A stretch of DNA of 64,000 bases from Niebla homalea (Eukaryota > Ascomycota > Lecanoromycetes > Lecanorales > Ramalinaceae), in contig JAHGAU010000019.1 of NCBI GenBank assembly GCA_019925105.1, positions 186,001 through 250,000 on the forward strand. The letters are read 5' to 3'. Under the pieces are notes generated by a model, which saw only the letters and a list, made by a program, of their open reading frames with translations, made no database searches and was not told the DNA's origin. The translations under genes and the position numbers were made by a program. Positions 34,090 to 47,886 of the stretch are shown one piece after another (positions within the stretch are counted from its first letter, which is position 1; each line of letters opens with the position of its first letter).

Positions 34090-37000
34090 GCCGGCCGCTT
34101 AACCGGGATTATTATTATAATAAAAAGATTAAAATAAATAACGCTTAACCTTAAAAAGAGACCGTTTATATAAATAAAAATTAATAAAGAAAATCCGATA
34201 AATATTAATATTTAATATATTTACGCTTTTAAAAGTAATATAATATAATATATATAAGGAAATAATTAAAGCCGTAATACCGATATTCGGATTTAAAAAG
34301 GTAAAGGATATCAATATTATAACGATATAAAAGTTATTATATAGTCCGTATACCTATTTTTTAATTAACTTAAAAAATGGTTTTTACTTAACCTTTAAGG
34401 GTAATAAAATAACGTAAATATATTTCTTTATTAATAAAAGGCTAAATATAAATAATTAAAACGTTATTTATTATAGAGGGAACCTATATATATTCTGGAT
34501 TATACGAAAAAGGGATATTAAGGGTACTTTAAATATTTATAATACGTATAATCCGTTACCGGTTAATAGGAAAAACCCTTTATAATTCCGTTACTTAAAA
34601 ATAAGGGTTTAATTATATTTAATAAGTATTTTTTAATAAAGGACTTTAATCTTTATTATATTTAATAAAATAAGGATGATTATATAATTAATTATATTAA
34701 ATTTAAGGAGTTATTAATAATTATTATATAGTTTAATTTTACGTTATTAACGCCGAAAGAAGCTATTATATAAGAAAGCCGTAAACTTAGGATTATAATT
34801 AACTTAATATTTAATTCGGAAAGTATTATTAACTTAATTATAATATATAGACCTTAAAAGGACTTAAAATATAATTTAAATTACGTCCCGATATAAATAA
34901 TTTTAAACTAATTTATTAATATAACTCCGCCTTTACCGTTTAAACGAATATAAAAAATAATTAAGGAAACGGAAATATTAATAAAAACGGTAAAAATAAT
35001 ATCCTAATTAAGGGAGCTTCCTTAACTTAATAATAAAAAATAAATTAACCGTTTTATAAAGTAAGTAATAAAAACTTTAAATAAAGTAATTAATATTATA
35101 ATCTTAATAATAAAGCCGTTTTAAAAAGTTAAAATTTATTAAAATAAAGAATATATAAAGGTAATTATAAAGGTAAAAGCGCTTATAAAGTAAATTATTA
35201 AATATAAAAACCGGAAGATACTTCGGCGGTTAAAGGAAGCTTAAAAGGAAAAAGAAAGAATTATCCGGAAAACTAAATAAATATACTTCCGGGCTATAAT
35301 ATATAACTCGGCGGTTTCCCCGTAATATTTAAAAGTTAATAAAATACGGTAAGGAATAAAATAAAAAACTTAAACCTATTTTTAAGTTTTTATTTTTAAA
35401 AAGACCAGACGGTACGGTAATAAATATTTTTAACGGTAAAATTAAGGCTTTTAAAAAGGCGTTTTTTCCCCCGTTATTAAAAGCTAACTTAATAAATATT
35501 AACGGTACGGTATATCCTAAATTAATAATAATAAGTAAAATAATAACCCAAAAAATAATAATTAAAACGATTAATAAACCGAAAAAAAATAAGGTTTTCG
35601 GACTTAACAATATATTAAATAGGTTTTTATTTATAGTAACGTTATTATTCAGAAAAATCTTTATTTATTTATTTTAAGCCTACCTTAATATAAAATATTA
35701 CCCCCGTAAATTTAAGGAGGTTAAAACGATTATCCTTAAAAAACCGGTTAAGTTAAATTACTTAAAGGTAAAGTCATATAAACCTATAGTATTCCTTTAT
35801 ACGTTAAAAAAGGCTTTAAAGACGGTAATTATAAAGATCTTAAATAATTACGTAAAAAAGTATAGGTTATTCTTTAATTAATAAATAAAGGTAAAAAGAA
35901 AACGGTTAACGGAAACGGCTCTTAAAGGCTTAATTAATAATATATATATAATATAAAACTATAGGAAAAAGTATATTATAAGTCTTTTTTCCCTAAATAT
36001 TATAAAGATATTTAATAAGATAAATTATTAAAAATTATTATATAATTTACGGAAAAAAAAGGTTTTACCTTTCTTTATAAATTAAATAGAGAATTTCTTA
36101 AATAATTAAGTAACGTTAATTAACCTAGGATAGAAAATAAATACAATAAAGCCCGTAATAATAAGGATTCCTTAAGGGTTATTTATTCCCTTAATTTTAT
36201 TTTTATTCTTTAACGGTTTATTTATTAAAGACTTAATAAAGTTAAAATAGAAGGTTTAAGTAAAGGGTTTTATTAACGATATTTACCTTTTAGCCTATAA
36301 TATATTTATTTATATAAATTATTTAAAGCTAAAATAAACTTATAAAATCTATTTATAATAAATAAAAATATATAAGGCCTAGTTCGTTCCGTATAAATAT
36401 AAATTTATTTATATAATAAAAAGCTTAAAGCTATATAATATAATAATTATAATAAACTTAAGCAATATAACGGTAAAACCGGAAGTTAATATTAAGGTAC
36501 TTAATTTATAAATTAATAAAAAACTGGATTAAAAAGATTATATAAGAAAAGTTTAAAAAAAATAATTTTATAGGAGAAAAACCTTATTTACTTTACGGCG
36601 TTAATATAAAAAGCTACTTTATAGAAAGTTAAAATTATTTATTAAGCGGTTATAAGGTTTATGATAACGTATACGGTAATTATTTAATATATACTTAAGG
36701 GTATATTTAAATATAAGAAAAAGCCCGTCCGGCAATTATAAAAGGTTTAAAACCGATACTTAAGAATAATAAATAAAGTATATAAAGCGACTCCTATCCC
36801 AGTATTAGAATCCGAAGTCTTTATATTATTAATAAAGTTAACCCTAAATTAAATAATTACCTAAATAAGGCTTAAAAAAGATATAAACTTAATTACGTTA
36901 ATAGGAAATAAATATATTCATTAGAATTATAAAAGGCCTTAAATAAAAAAACGTAGAAAAAAGGTACCTACCCTTTTTACGGAAATTAAACTGGAATAAA

Positions 37001-37630
37001 CCAAAAAAAAGGTTAACTTAACCTACGTTTAAGAAGTTAACATAAGAATATATAAATTCTTATTTAAAGTAAAAACGGCGGGAAAAAAAATTTTAAAAAT
37101 AAAGTTAATAGTAATTACCCTATAAACTAAAAAAAGGTAAATAAAACATTAACGTAAATATAAAGAATCGATCCCTTAAGGGCGACGGTACCTAGCGTTA
37201 AATAATAATAAAATTATTAATAAATATCTCCGGTATTACGGGATTATAAGGAAAAATAATAACGTATTAATAATTTAATTCCGGATAAATAAAAATAGTT
37301 TAATTTATTTCCTTTTTATTATATACACCGGTAACCGGATTAATATTAACTATAAATATAAATAATGAAAATAAAACGTTATATACGTATTAATCTTTTA
37401 TTTATTATTTAAGGAGTTTAAACCGGAATTAATTAAAAAGGTAAAGATTAACGATTATTATTAAATATTTATTAATAAAAAGGGTATTAAAACGGCCGTT
37501 AAATTTATAATAATTACGGGCTTATTATTATAATTTAATTTAATTAAGGAAATAAAGGAAATAATTAAAAATTTAATTAAGAAACTTCACTATTAACCCG
37601 GGAATAAAAAATAATAGCGGGAAAACTATA
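34090..37630 (+). pseudogene. LINE F ORF2 remnant: endonuclease, reverse transcriptase, C-terminal region
   Basis: Endonuclease motif KDFNLYY near 34637-34660 (usual GDFNLHH). RT block with GFINDIYLLAY at 36266-36298, where F(V/A)DD is usual. Followed by a stretch resembling the Tad1 RT/RNase H junction and a C-terminal part homologous to copy E. Many TAA/TAG stops. Confidence 0.85.
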
Positions 37631-38091
37631 CCCAATAAAGGGCTAAAAAGGCTATAAATACCAAAGCGGTATAAAAAGCGATACTATATTAATTAATAAA
37701 GTTATATAAATAAAATAATAATAATATATATATTAATAAAAATATTTAATAATATAATTAGAATTTTAAAATTTTAATATTAAATAGACCCGTAAAGTAA
37801 CGGAAAAGCAATAAGTTTAAAGGTAACTTTTAAGTAAATTCAGTCGTAATATTATAGGTTTTTTTTAGAAAAAACGTATAAATAGATTCTTATTCTTTAA
37901 ACGGCTATAAATACTTTTAACCCTTAAAACGTAAATAAAGGCTAGGTGGATACCGGTTTTTATTCTTAACGTTATAAATATCGGGTTTTTTACGGTTATT
38001 AATAAGGTTAAATAACCGAGTATTAAGGAACGCCGGAATTAGCTTAACTAGATCCGTAATATAAATCAATCAATCAATCAATATATTATAT

Positions 38092-38415
38092 ATTAACCTT
38101 TATAAAGGCTTTTTATTTATATCCGTTTAAATTACGGATTTTTTATTAAAAGTAAATATTTTTTTAATTTAATATTTTTATAATTATTATTAAAGATATA
38201 AAATAGTTAACTTTTAAAATTAAAATTATAAAGAGCTTTTTTTTCTTTATTTTATTTATTACCGTTATTTACCTTTTATTATTTAATTAATTAAGTTTAC
38301 GTTTTAAAATTACCTTTAATTAACCTATTAAATTAATTCCGTATATATTATACCGTTAAATTTTTACGGTTAGTTTAATTTCTTTAATTCTTATTATATA
38401 TTTGGAATCTTACTG
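38092..38415 (-). mobile_element. LINE copy C, segment 3 (5'-truncated end)
   Basis: Resumes exactly where segment 2 ended (homologous to 57405-57715 of copy L, ATATCCGTTTAAATT). Similarity to L stops near 38415, so C lacks its 5' third. The far target duplication was not found. Confidence 0.75.
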
Positions 38416-41400
38416 AATATAGTAATATTGCTTATTATTTTTATTAAGTTCCGTCCCAGCCGGTTCCGTTAACGAGTAGGACGTTAAAGGTAATGTTTAA
38501 TTATTTGCTTATTTAGTAATTATACCGCGTAACCGTTTTCTTTATCCTTCTTACTTATTTATTTTTTTTATTTCTTTTTACTTCTTTAAATTCTTTTATT
38601 TCTTTAATTTTTTTAATTTCTAATTTCTTTTATACTTTTACTAATTTATCTTAAATTTAACTTAATCTTATACTTAATTATTAATTATTCTTTACACAGT
38701 ATATATAAATTTATAACCTTAATATTAATTATTTATTTTATATTTATATTAACTTCTTTATAGTTTTTTCGGAATTTTTAATTTAAATTATATTAATTAA
38801 AATTACCTTTATTATATCCTTATACCTTAAAAAGCGTACCTTAATTATTAATTTCACTAAATTAAATAAATATGTCTTTATTACTATTAAGGTTTATCTA
38901 GATATTAATTAAATAATTTATTTAAAACTATATCCGTTAATTTTTTATAACCTTAGTTTATTTCAATTTTTTTACTTTTAAAAACTTTTTGCGGTATATA
39001 TTTAGGTTTACGCCTTTCGTATATATAAAGGTATCTAGGCGTATATCCGGTATTAATAAATTAATAACGGTTATTATTTTACTTTTATTAATTACCGTTA
39101 TATCGAAGGTTTATTTAATAGCGTATATTTAAATTATGTTTTTAGGTATAAACCCGGTAATAATAACTTTTATTTAGGTATATATAAATCAATTCGCTTT
39201 TAATTAATTATCGTTAATTTTTCTTTATAGACTTTTAATATAAAGACGTAGTTTAAGTAAATACCTTTTCCTTAATACGCTAGATACCCTTTAATCTTAA
39301 TATTAATTATAAGTTTAATATAGGAAATCATATATACTCTATAATTAATTATAGTTTATAGTTAACTTAATAATTATAACCTTAATAGGTACCCCTTTCT
39401 TCATCCTTTATATCTGGTGCCCGATTATTATTATTATAGTCTGCTTTTAGTCTTTAATTATCTCGTTTTATTACTTAATTACTTTAATAATCTCGGTTAA
39501 TCCGTTTACTTCCTTTATTTTCCGCTTAGTTAATTTAGTTATTTATTGTTAGGGACTCAGCAGAGCTGATCCATACCGCGGAATGGGTTCCGCATTGCTT
39601 GGTACCCGCACTCGCACTGTACATAGCTTACCACCACCACACTCAGGTAGATCATCATTCATACTTTACTTTATCCATACATTTTACTAGGGCTCTCACA
39701 TTTATATCGTTTTTTCCTTACCTATTTACTCGATTAACCCCCTCGGTTTAAACGTATTAATTATCTTTATATTAATCCGGCTTTATTAACATCGTTAACT
39801 TATCTTAATCGTACAAACCTGGTTAACGTATAAGGGCCCGTATAAAATATAGCCCGTCCTTTTTAAAAACTAATACCTTAACGGAGTCACGTAAATAGTT
39901 ATTTAAAAAAAGATAATATCGTTTATTTAACTTAAATTTAATTAAGGATATTTTTAACTTAAATTTTAATAATCTTAACCTTAGTCAATTATCTCTCCCT
40001 TTTATATATAAAGTAATTATTAACCGGTTCCTTATTTAAACGATATATTTATTTAAATTCTTTTATTAGTTTCCCTTCTTTTTAAGTCCGTTATTTATAT
40101 TATACGCGCGCGGTAACTTTTATCCGTATTTCTATAAATATCTCTCTTTTAATAAGTTTCTTCTTTTATTTCATCCCCGCGTATATAATAGCCTTTAAAG
40201 TCCTTAATTTAAATATAACTCTTTTACCGTTCTTAATTAAGCTTACTTCCGCGGGTAATATGGTTATATTTTAAAGAAAGTTTATATCCCTTTTTAACTT
40301 TATATCGTTAACGTTAATAAACCTTATATTCCGGACTATTCTTAAATTTATTATATTTAATTTATATTGTTTAACCTTAGCTTTAAACCGTAATTATTAT
40401 AAATATTATTATAATCTTAATTTTAATATATATTTTATTAAAAGGGTACGTATATAATTATCCTCGGATCAGAACCTTAATTAGTCTTTAAGCTATTCTA
40501 TTAACTCTTTTAATTACGTTACCGGGCTTACCCGTTAGGTCGCCTCCTTAATAACGGGTTATTTTTATTTTAGGTTACGTTTTTATATATATACCGGTCT
40601 TTTTACTCCGCCTCCGCCTCCGTTATTAAGGTAAAATAGTTAATACGGTCTTATGCCTTATAGCTATTATAATAAAGGATAATCCTGGATATATTTTCCT
40701 GTTTTAAAGGTACGTTTAAAGCCTTAATTACCCGTTATTTAAAATAATTTTTATATTTATATTAACGGTATATTTTATTTATATTCTTAACGTAATATTG
40801 ATAATAGGTTTAATATTTAATCTTATAGTCCGTAAAAAAGGCGTCTTTTTAAATAAATTTTTTAATATATAACTTTAATACTTAATTATACTTTTATTTA
40901 TATATTACTTTTAATATATTTAGTTTTTCTTTTTAAGGAAATATTTTTAATTATAAATAATTATAACTTTTTATAATTTTATTATTTTATAGTTTATAAT
41001 ATAATAAATAAAAGACTATAAATAAAAAATCAAGGGCTTAATATCCCCTTATTTATACCTATTTCCTTTAAATTTTTATTACATTCCTACTTCTTTTCTT
41101 TTTTGGTTTTTCGTTTTTAACTACGTTTATTAAAATAGTTATTTATTCCTTTTTTTCCCTCCCTTCTTTTTTTAATTTTTAAATCCGTATTTTCTTAAGA
41201 TCTCTAATATACTGAAGTATAAAAGTAATTTTAAAAAAACGGCGTTATACTACTTATATATACTTTTTCCCCTTAAATTATATTATCTATAATTATAGCG
41301 GTTTTTAAAGGATTAAAACATTCTCCGTTTACGGCCGCCGGATTTTAATTTTCTTTATTATTTTTAATTCTGGCTTATTAAAGGGTTTAAGATACTTAAT

Positions 41401-44400
41401 ACGTAATATAAATACTTTAAGATAATTTTTATAAAATAAGTTAAGTATAAAAGTTTTATTTATCCTTTTTAATATACATAAAGCTTTATACTTTCCTATA
41501 AAGCCCTTAATAATAAATAACCCGACTTAACGGGGCTTAAGTTTCTTAAGATTAAAAATAAGATTTTATTGTATAATTAATTACCCTTTTTTTAACCGGT
41601 TTTAACCTTATACTTTTTTATTATAACGTTTCTTTTATCGGTCTTTTATTATATTCAACTTTTCCTATAATTATTCCTTAATACTTATCCGGTTTATAAT
41701 AAATTTTTAAACAACTTTATATATTACTTCTTTTTAAAGTAATATTATTCATTTTATAATATATATTTTAACTCTTAATTTAATTACATTCCGTTTATAT
41801 ATTATATCCGGTTTAACCTTAAAAAAGATATTAATAAAAACGTACTGTAAATATTCAATATATCTTAAGTTAATACTTAATATTATTAATTTTCTCGTTT
41901 ATACTTAATTATACTTTTATTAAATTTATATTTTTTTTATTACGTTTTATTAAATTTAATTATTAAATTTAATTATATTTATTCCCTTATATATTATACT
42001 TAATATAGGGATAAATTGGATATTATATAACCGTAGGAAGCTTTTTATTTTTTTACTTATAAATATTTTCTTGATATTTATATATATCGTAATAGGTTTT
42101 AAATAATAATTTATATATTTTTTTAACGTAACGATTATATCCTTTACTTTAATTAACGTAATATAAAATAATTATATAAATTATAGGAAATAATTTATTA
42201 TATTAAAGACGTATTAAAAACCGCCTTATATTTATTTAAAAGGGTTAATAAAGTCTGCTTTAAATAAGTTAAAAAAAGCTTTTACCTTAATTGGACTTAA
42301 TAAAACCGTACGGCTTCCATATACTTACTTTATATAAGTTAAATACCCTTATATATATCTCTTATTATCTTTTATTATATCCGGTTATTAATAACGATAC
42401 CGTAATTTCTTTAATATAATTTTTAATAAAAAATATTCCGTATTATTATAGACTTCTTTAAGTATTTATATTATTTCTGTTTTTATTAAATATACTATTT
42501 AATGTTTCCCGTATTAATAAAGTAATTTAGTAATAGTTATATTAAACCTATGATTTATAAGTTATTTATTAAGTTTAACTTATTAAACCGTATCTTTTTC
42601 CTTTAACTTTATTTTTATTTTAAGATATTTAATAATATTAATATATTAATCGTCGTTTTTATAATAGAGTAATTTTTTAAGTTTTAATAATTCCGTAAGC
42701 TTATAATTAATTTATATATATTTTATTTTATAATTATTATTTAGTCTCGTATTATATATTTATACCGGCTTATTATTAATTATCTTTTATAATTATAATT
42801 CTTTTATATTTACTTCCTTTTTTTTTATTACCCTTTTTTATTAACTTTTTCTTTACGTTTTAAGTTAATTAACCTTTTAATTATTATATCGTAATTTATA
42901 TATTATTAAAAACGTTAATTTTTTTTTATTTCCTTAAAAAGTTTTTTTTAATATAATATGATATCCTTTTTCATTATTCTTTTAAAATTATATTATATTA
43001 TTTTTATTCTTTTATACTTTAAAGGCTATTTTCTTTATTACCTTATTAAGTATATAATCTAGGTTATTAAATAATACTTTTAATAGGTTATCTGCCGCTT
43101 TATTCATTTCTTTTTTAATATATTGAGTTTTAATATATAGCCTTTTTAACTTACTTATTTATTTTATAAAGATATCTTTATAATATTTTATATTTATAAA
43201 TCCCGTAAATATCTTATAATTTATATATATAGTTAAAACTTCTTTTATATTTAATATATAAAAGAACTTTTCCTTAAACGTAATAATAATTATTAATTCT
43301 TATTTATAAGTATCGTAATTACGTTCCGCTTTATTTATTATATATAAGTTATAAATAAATAGGACAATATAACCGTTTTAAACTTAAGTAATATAATATC
43401 CACCTCCGTACCTTAAGGTATTAATATATATGTAAACCGATATCTTTAAGTTTTATTTAAATAAAGCTTTAACCTTTATTATTATATTTTATATAAATTA
43501 AAACAATATATTTTTTAATTCTTTTTATCTTTATTTTATATTATTAATTAAATAAGTAAATAGGTAAGCTATCTTTATAAAACCTTTAATTTATTTTCTT
43601 ATTATATTAATAATACTTAAGAATCCTTTAACGTTTTTTATATTTTACGGTATGGGTTAATTAAGTACTTTTTTATACTTTTTTAATTTAATTTATATAC
43701 GTTTTTTTCCCTTATAATTTTCTTTTAATATTTTAATTTTGATTATATTAATTTTTAGTTTATTAAATAATAATTTTAACTTTAATTATAGAATTTATAG
43801 AAAAAAATTGTCTCTTAAGAAAACGAATTATTTTTCTTATATCCTATATACTTTAAAGATATCGTTAAAATAAAAAATTAAATTAATAAAGTTATATTCC
43901 TTTTTAAAAATAAAAAAGGATAACTTTAAGTTTAATTTAAGGATAATTCTTAACATAATATTTATAAATTTAATAAAGATAAATAAAAACATATATATTT
44001 TTTAATATATTTTTATTAATTATAGTTATTTAATACTTAATACGTTGAAGGTAAAATAATATCGGTTATCATAATATATTTCTATTATTTAATATTTATA
44101 CTTTATATCTATTTAAAAGAAAGTCTTATATAATAGAGTTCTTAATAAACTATATACCTTTTTTATTAACTTTATATAAAATAGAGATAATACTTTATAT
44201 ATAAAGTAATAATTAAATATAAGTTATAGTTTAACTTTATCTTTTTTCTTTATAAATATTAAAAGTACAATTTATGTATTTATTTATTTATCTATTTATA
44301 TATATTTCTTTAAAATATTTCTTATATATATTTAATTTAATTCCTTATTATACGATTATTCTAAGCTATTATTCCTTATTATTTAATAACTTTTTAACGG

Positions 44401-46064
44401 TAATTATATATAACTTAATCTTTAATCTTAATCTCACTTTATATAAAAATAAATTTATTATTAGGATTTTATATAATTTTTTTATATTTATATCTTTATA
44501 TATTTATAATACTTAAAGTATTTTGAATCGTACTTAATTATTTAAAATAATATCCCTTAACATAATACCTTCTTTTTTTATTTATATTTATAGCTTTTTA
44601 TATAACTTTAAAATATCGATTTTTTTCTTATTATTTTTTTATTTATTAAGAATATAATTTATAATAACTTTATTTTAATACTTATTTCCTTATTTTATAA
44701 TTTTAAAGTTAATTTATCCGTAACTTTATATATATATTTTAAATAGACTTAATAAATACCGTATTTATAATTTAATAGTCCTTAATAAGTTAATAAGTTA
44801 TCGGGTTATTTAGTTTTTAAGATTATACTTTTTATAATAAATAAACAATTCTTATTATTTCCGTTTTTTATCTACTTTATTTTTTTCTTCGTATTATTAT
44901 AGTATATAGCTTTCTTCTTTTTATTATTAATTTCTTTAAGTTATTTATTGCTTTCTTAATATATATAATTACCCGTCTTTATTATTATAGGTATTATTAA
45001 CTTAATTAATATTATCTTTTCTTTATATACTATATATTTTTTATAACGTTTTACGTTATTTTACGTAATTAATAATAACTTTAAGTATTGTATTATCTTT
45101 TTATTTATTTTATTAAATATTAAGTTTATAGATTTAATTATTCTCTACTTTTATCCAATAAATTATTATTAATATAAAATAAGGCTTATTTTTAATTTTA
45201 AATTATTGATTGGATTATCTGCCGTATCCTTTTTAACTCTTTTATCGTTTCTTTAATACTTCTAAGTTTCTTTATTGTCTCTTAAGTACTCCCGCTATTA
45301 TTTTATTCCTTCTGATACTTTTAAACCCTTATTTAATTATTCCTATTTATTTTTTATTTAATTTATTTCTTCTGCCTTTTCTTATTACTTTAACTTACTT
45401 TTAATCTTCTTTTACTTATTCCGATCCTTTTCTATGTATTCCCGCTTCTTTTTAAGTATATAAATATATCTTTTTTTCTTATTAATTAATTATTAAAACA
45501 TACGCTTTTAAAGTTAACTTTATTTTTTAACCTTCTTTTTTTTTTATAATTTATTAATCTTAATTTTTATTTTTATTTTTAATTTAATCTTTAAGTTTTC
45601 TTTATTATTTTTATACCTAAATAAGTTTAATTTAATTTCTTCTTTTAATATTATTACGTTTTTATAATATAACTTCATATATATTTATTTTTAACGTATT
45701 TTACTTAATAAGCGAACTTAAGGTTTAAGTAATTAAATGTTTTCTTTATAAGAAATATTTTTAATATTTAATATTTTTATTTAAATTTTAAAGTTAACCG
45801 TAATTAACTTTAATTATAAGAGTTTTAATAAAATATTATAATTTAAGTTATTTTTTAATATTATAAATATTTATACCGATTTAATTATTCTTATAACTTA
45901 AATATTAAATATACTTTCTATATAAAGTAATATATAATCTCCGTTTACTATTAATATATTTAAATAATTAACTTTAAATAATTTTAAAACCCTTTTTTTA
46001 TCCGTAATTCCCTTATTATACTTAAGATAATTATAATAATATCCGATCTTTAATCGGCTTTTAT
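38416..46064 (-). mobile_element. Ty3/gypsy retroelement remains on the minus strand (possibly two elements)
   Basis: Reading right to left: a lysine/glutamate-rich gag-like segment (about 45500-45000; SIKETIKELKRIRQII), then RT to RNase H at about 44300-43450 (NIKNVKGFLSIINIIRK at 43680-43600, usual VQGFLGFxNFYRRFI), then an integrase core near 42260-42100 (KADFINPFK, then GGF and YVFNII). This gives the gypsy order. Beyond it, 40900-38985 is also minus-coding and carries unassigned frames (EVSLIKNGKRVIFKLRTLKA near 40250; a possible protease-like segment near 39150-39000). That may be a second element. Heavily RIPed; LTRs not identified. Confidence 0.7.
39547..39700 (+). repeat. Solo LTR (154 bp), barely mutated
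   Basis: Starts TGTTAGGGACTCAGCAGAGC and ends AGGGCTCTCACA. TTTAT at 39542-39546 and 39701-39705 is a 5-bp target duplication. GC-balanced within deeply RIPed DNA, so it escaped or post-dates RIP. Its first part resembles the fragment at 12300. Strand is arbitrary. Confidence 0.85.
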
Positions 46065-46641
46065 ATTAAGTAATTTACTTATTTATTCCGGTTAATAAAT
46101 AATTATAATATTAACGGCGATAATAACGGAGGGGTAAAAGGTATATATATCGGTAAGGGTATTTAAGTGTATAACTTAATATTAATACTAGGTAAATCGG
46201 TGAAAATACGGAAAAGCTATAGGTTTAAAAGTAACCCCTATAATAATATAATCGTAATATTATGGATTTCCTTAATAAAGTTAAAATATAAGAGTTATAT
46301 AAATTAATCGCTACCTTTTAAATAATCGTTAATACTTTTTACTTTAAGGGGTAATAGGTAAAGGTCTAATAAATACCGTTTTTTCGCCCTGACATTATAA
46401 GGATCAGGTTTTTACGGTTATTAAGAAAATTAAAAAACCGCGTATTAAGGAACGCCGGAATTAGCTTAGCTAGATCCGTAATATAAATAAATCAATTAAT
46501 CAATTAATCAAATAAATATACTTCCGGTTAATGGTTTATGACTAAACCGTTTCCTTTTATAAAAAATAGAAGTTAATAAAATATAATAAAAAGTAAAATA
46601 AAAAGTTTAAACTTATTCTTAAATTCCCGTTTTTTAAGAAA
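46065..46641 (+). mobile_element. LINE copy I, segment 1 (interrupted by copy H)
   Basis: Around H, the sequence aligns to ORF2 just before the RT of copies D and F (GAAGTTAATAAAATATAATA at 46570, compare 27660 and 35330). It stops at 46641, where element c starts. Left limit uncertain. Confidence 0.6.
46097..46521 (+). mobile_element. LINE copy H: 5'-truncated 3' fragment (425 bp)
   Basis: LINE 3' end with degenerate (ATCA/ATTA)n tail. TTCCGGTTAAT occurs at 46086-46096 and 46522-46532, an 11-bp target duplication. Confidence 0.78.
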
Positions 46642-46816
46642 TTGTTATGAAACGGCGCATGCGCAGGTACATAGCATCACGGTCTGTGGTAGATATGAGC
46701 ATAGCGGGTAGCTTCCGCGAGGGTCTTGGCATATACTCACTTAAATCCATAGCCACCTACCTAGCTAAAGCAATAATCACATTATTCATACATATTATAC
46801 TTACTTGTTCTTAACA
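46642..46816 (+). repeat. 5' LTR of element c
   Basis: Starts TGTTATGAAACGGCGCATGC and ends GTTCTTAACA. Confidence 0.9.
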
Positions 46817-47886
46817 AATAGTAGCAATAGCTGAGTCGGTTCTCTTCATGTCGTTATATATGTAGTAACTTTTATCTGAGATTCTCGTCCTATACTAGTA
46901 TCTGCGTATCCCACAGGCCTCAAAAAATCTCACTCCGGTAGTGATATACCACGTACCTCGTCCAATTCGATTATAATATAGATTATTTACCTTAAAATGA
47001 TACCGTTATAACTAAAATCCTTGTTAAAATCGACTTCTTAAATAAGCCGGATTGATTGTTTTATCCTTACGATATTACTACCTATATTATACCCGCAATC
47101 AGTGGATCTAGACCCTGATCAATTGCTTAATGAGTAGCTAAAAATACTATATACTTAAGATCACTAGAAAGACGTACTTAATACGGCTAAGTACCCTGTT
47201 AAATCTATTCTCGTTAATCTTAAGATACCTCGCTAATCAAAATCACTAAGGAGCTTGCAGTTATAATATTTAATTAACTTATAGTTTATATTCGTTATTG
47301 CTTATGCCCTAGAGTTATTATATAAACACTTATATTACGTCTTTATTATCTTATTAAAGAAGCTTATAATTAATAAAATAAATAATGCCTTTTGCAGGGA
47401 CAGTTAGGTTTTTAATATTACTAATACCTTTAACTTAAACAGAGTATAGCCTACCTATTATTCAAAGACTTCGACCTTAGCAATCTAGTATTATAATTAC
47501 GAGTTAAACTATTTAACTTACTTATGTTTCGACTCCACCTTATTACCTTTATGTTAGCTACGCGGTATACACTCTTATTCAACTTACTTAAGACCCGACC
47601 CGGTAAAATACCGGAGATTTTATTTTTAAGCTTGTCAGTTCTTATAAATTTATGACTATGTCCCGGGTAGATACGGGATTTTTCAGCTTACGGTTTTTTC
47701 AATCCTTTACTATACGTATACCATACCGGCTTCATACGCTACCACCATTCATTCTTTTCACTTCTTTAATATTCTTGGCGTTTCAGATATATTATAGCTA
47801 TTACCGATAAAAGTATAAGTAATGTTATATTAAGGGTAATAATATATAACGAGGGCGTTGCTTTTTTATCTTTTTGGCCGGCATAT

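Larger units (their letters stand above)
32316..38079 (+). mobile_element. LINE copy F, full length (5764 bp)
   Basis: Exact 12-bp target duplication AATATATTATAT at 32304-32315 and 38080-38091. The 5' end GAAAATGGCGACGAAC is almost unmutated. ORF1, ORF2 and the (ATCA)n tail follow. Order and motifs match the Tad1 clade of fungal LINEs: ORF1 with Cys knuckles; ORF2 with AP endonuclease, RT, RNase H region and terminal knuckle. Inserted into copy C. Confidence 0.92.
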
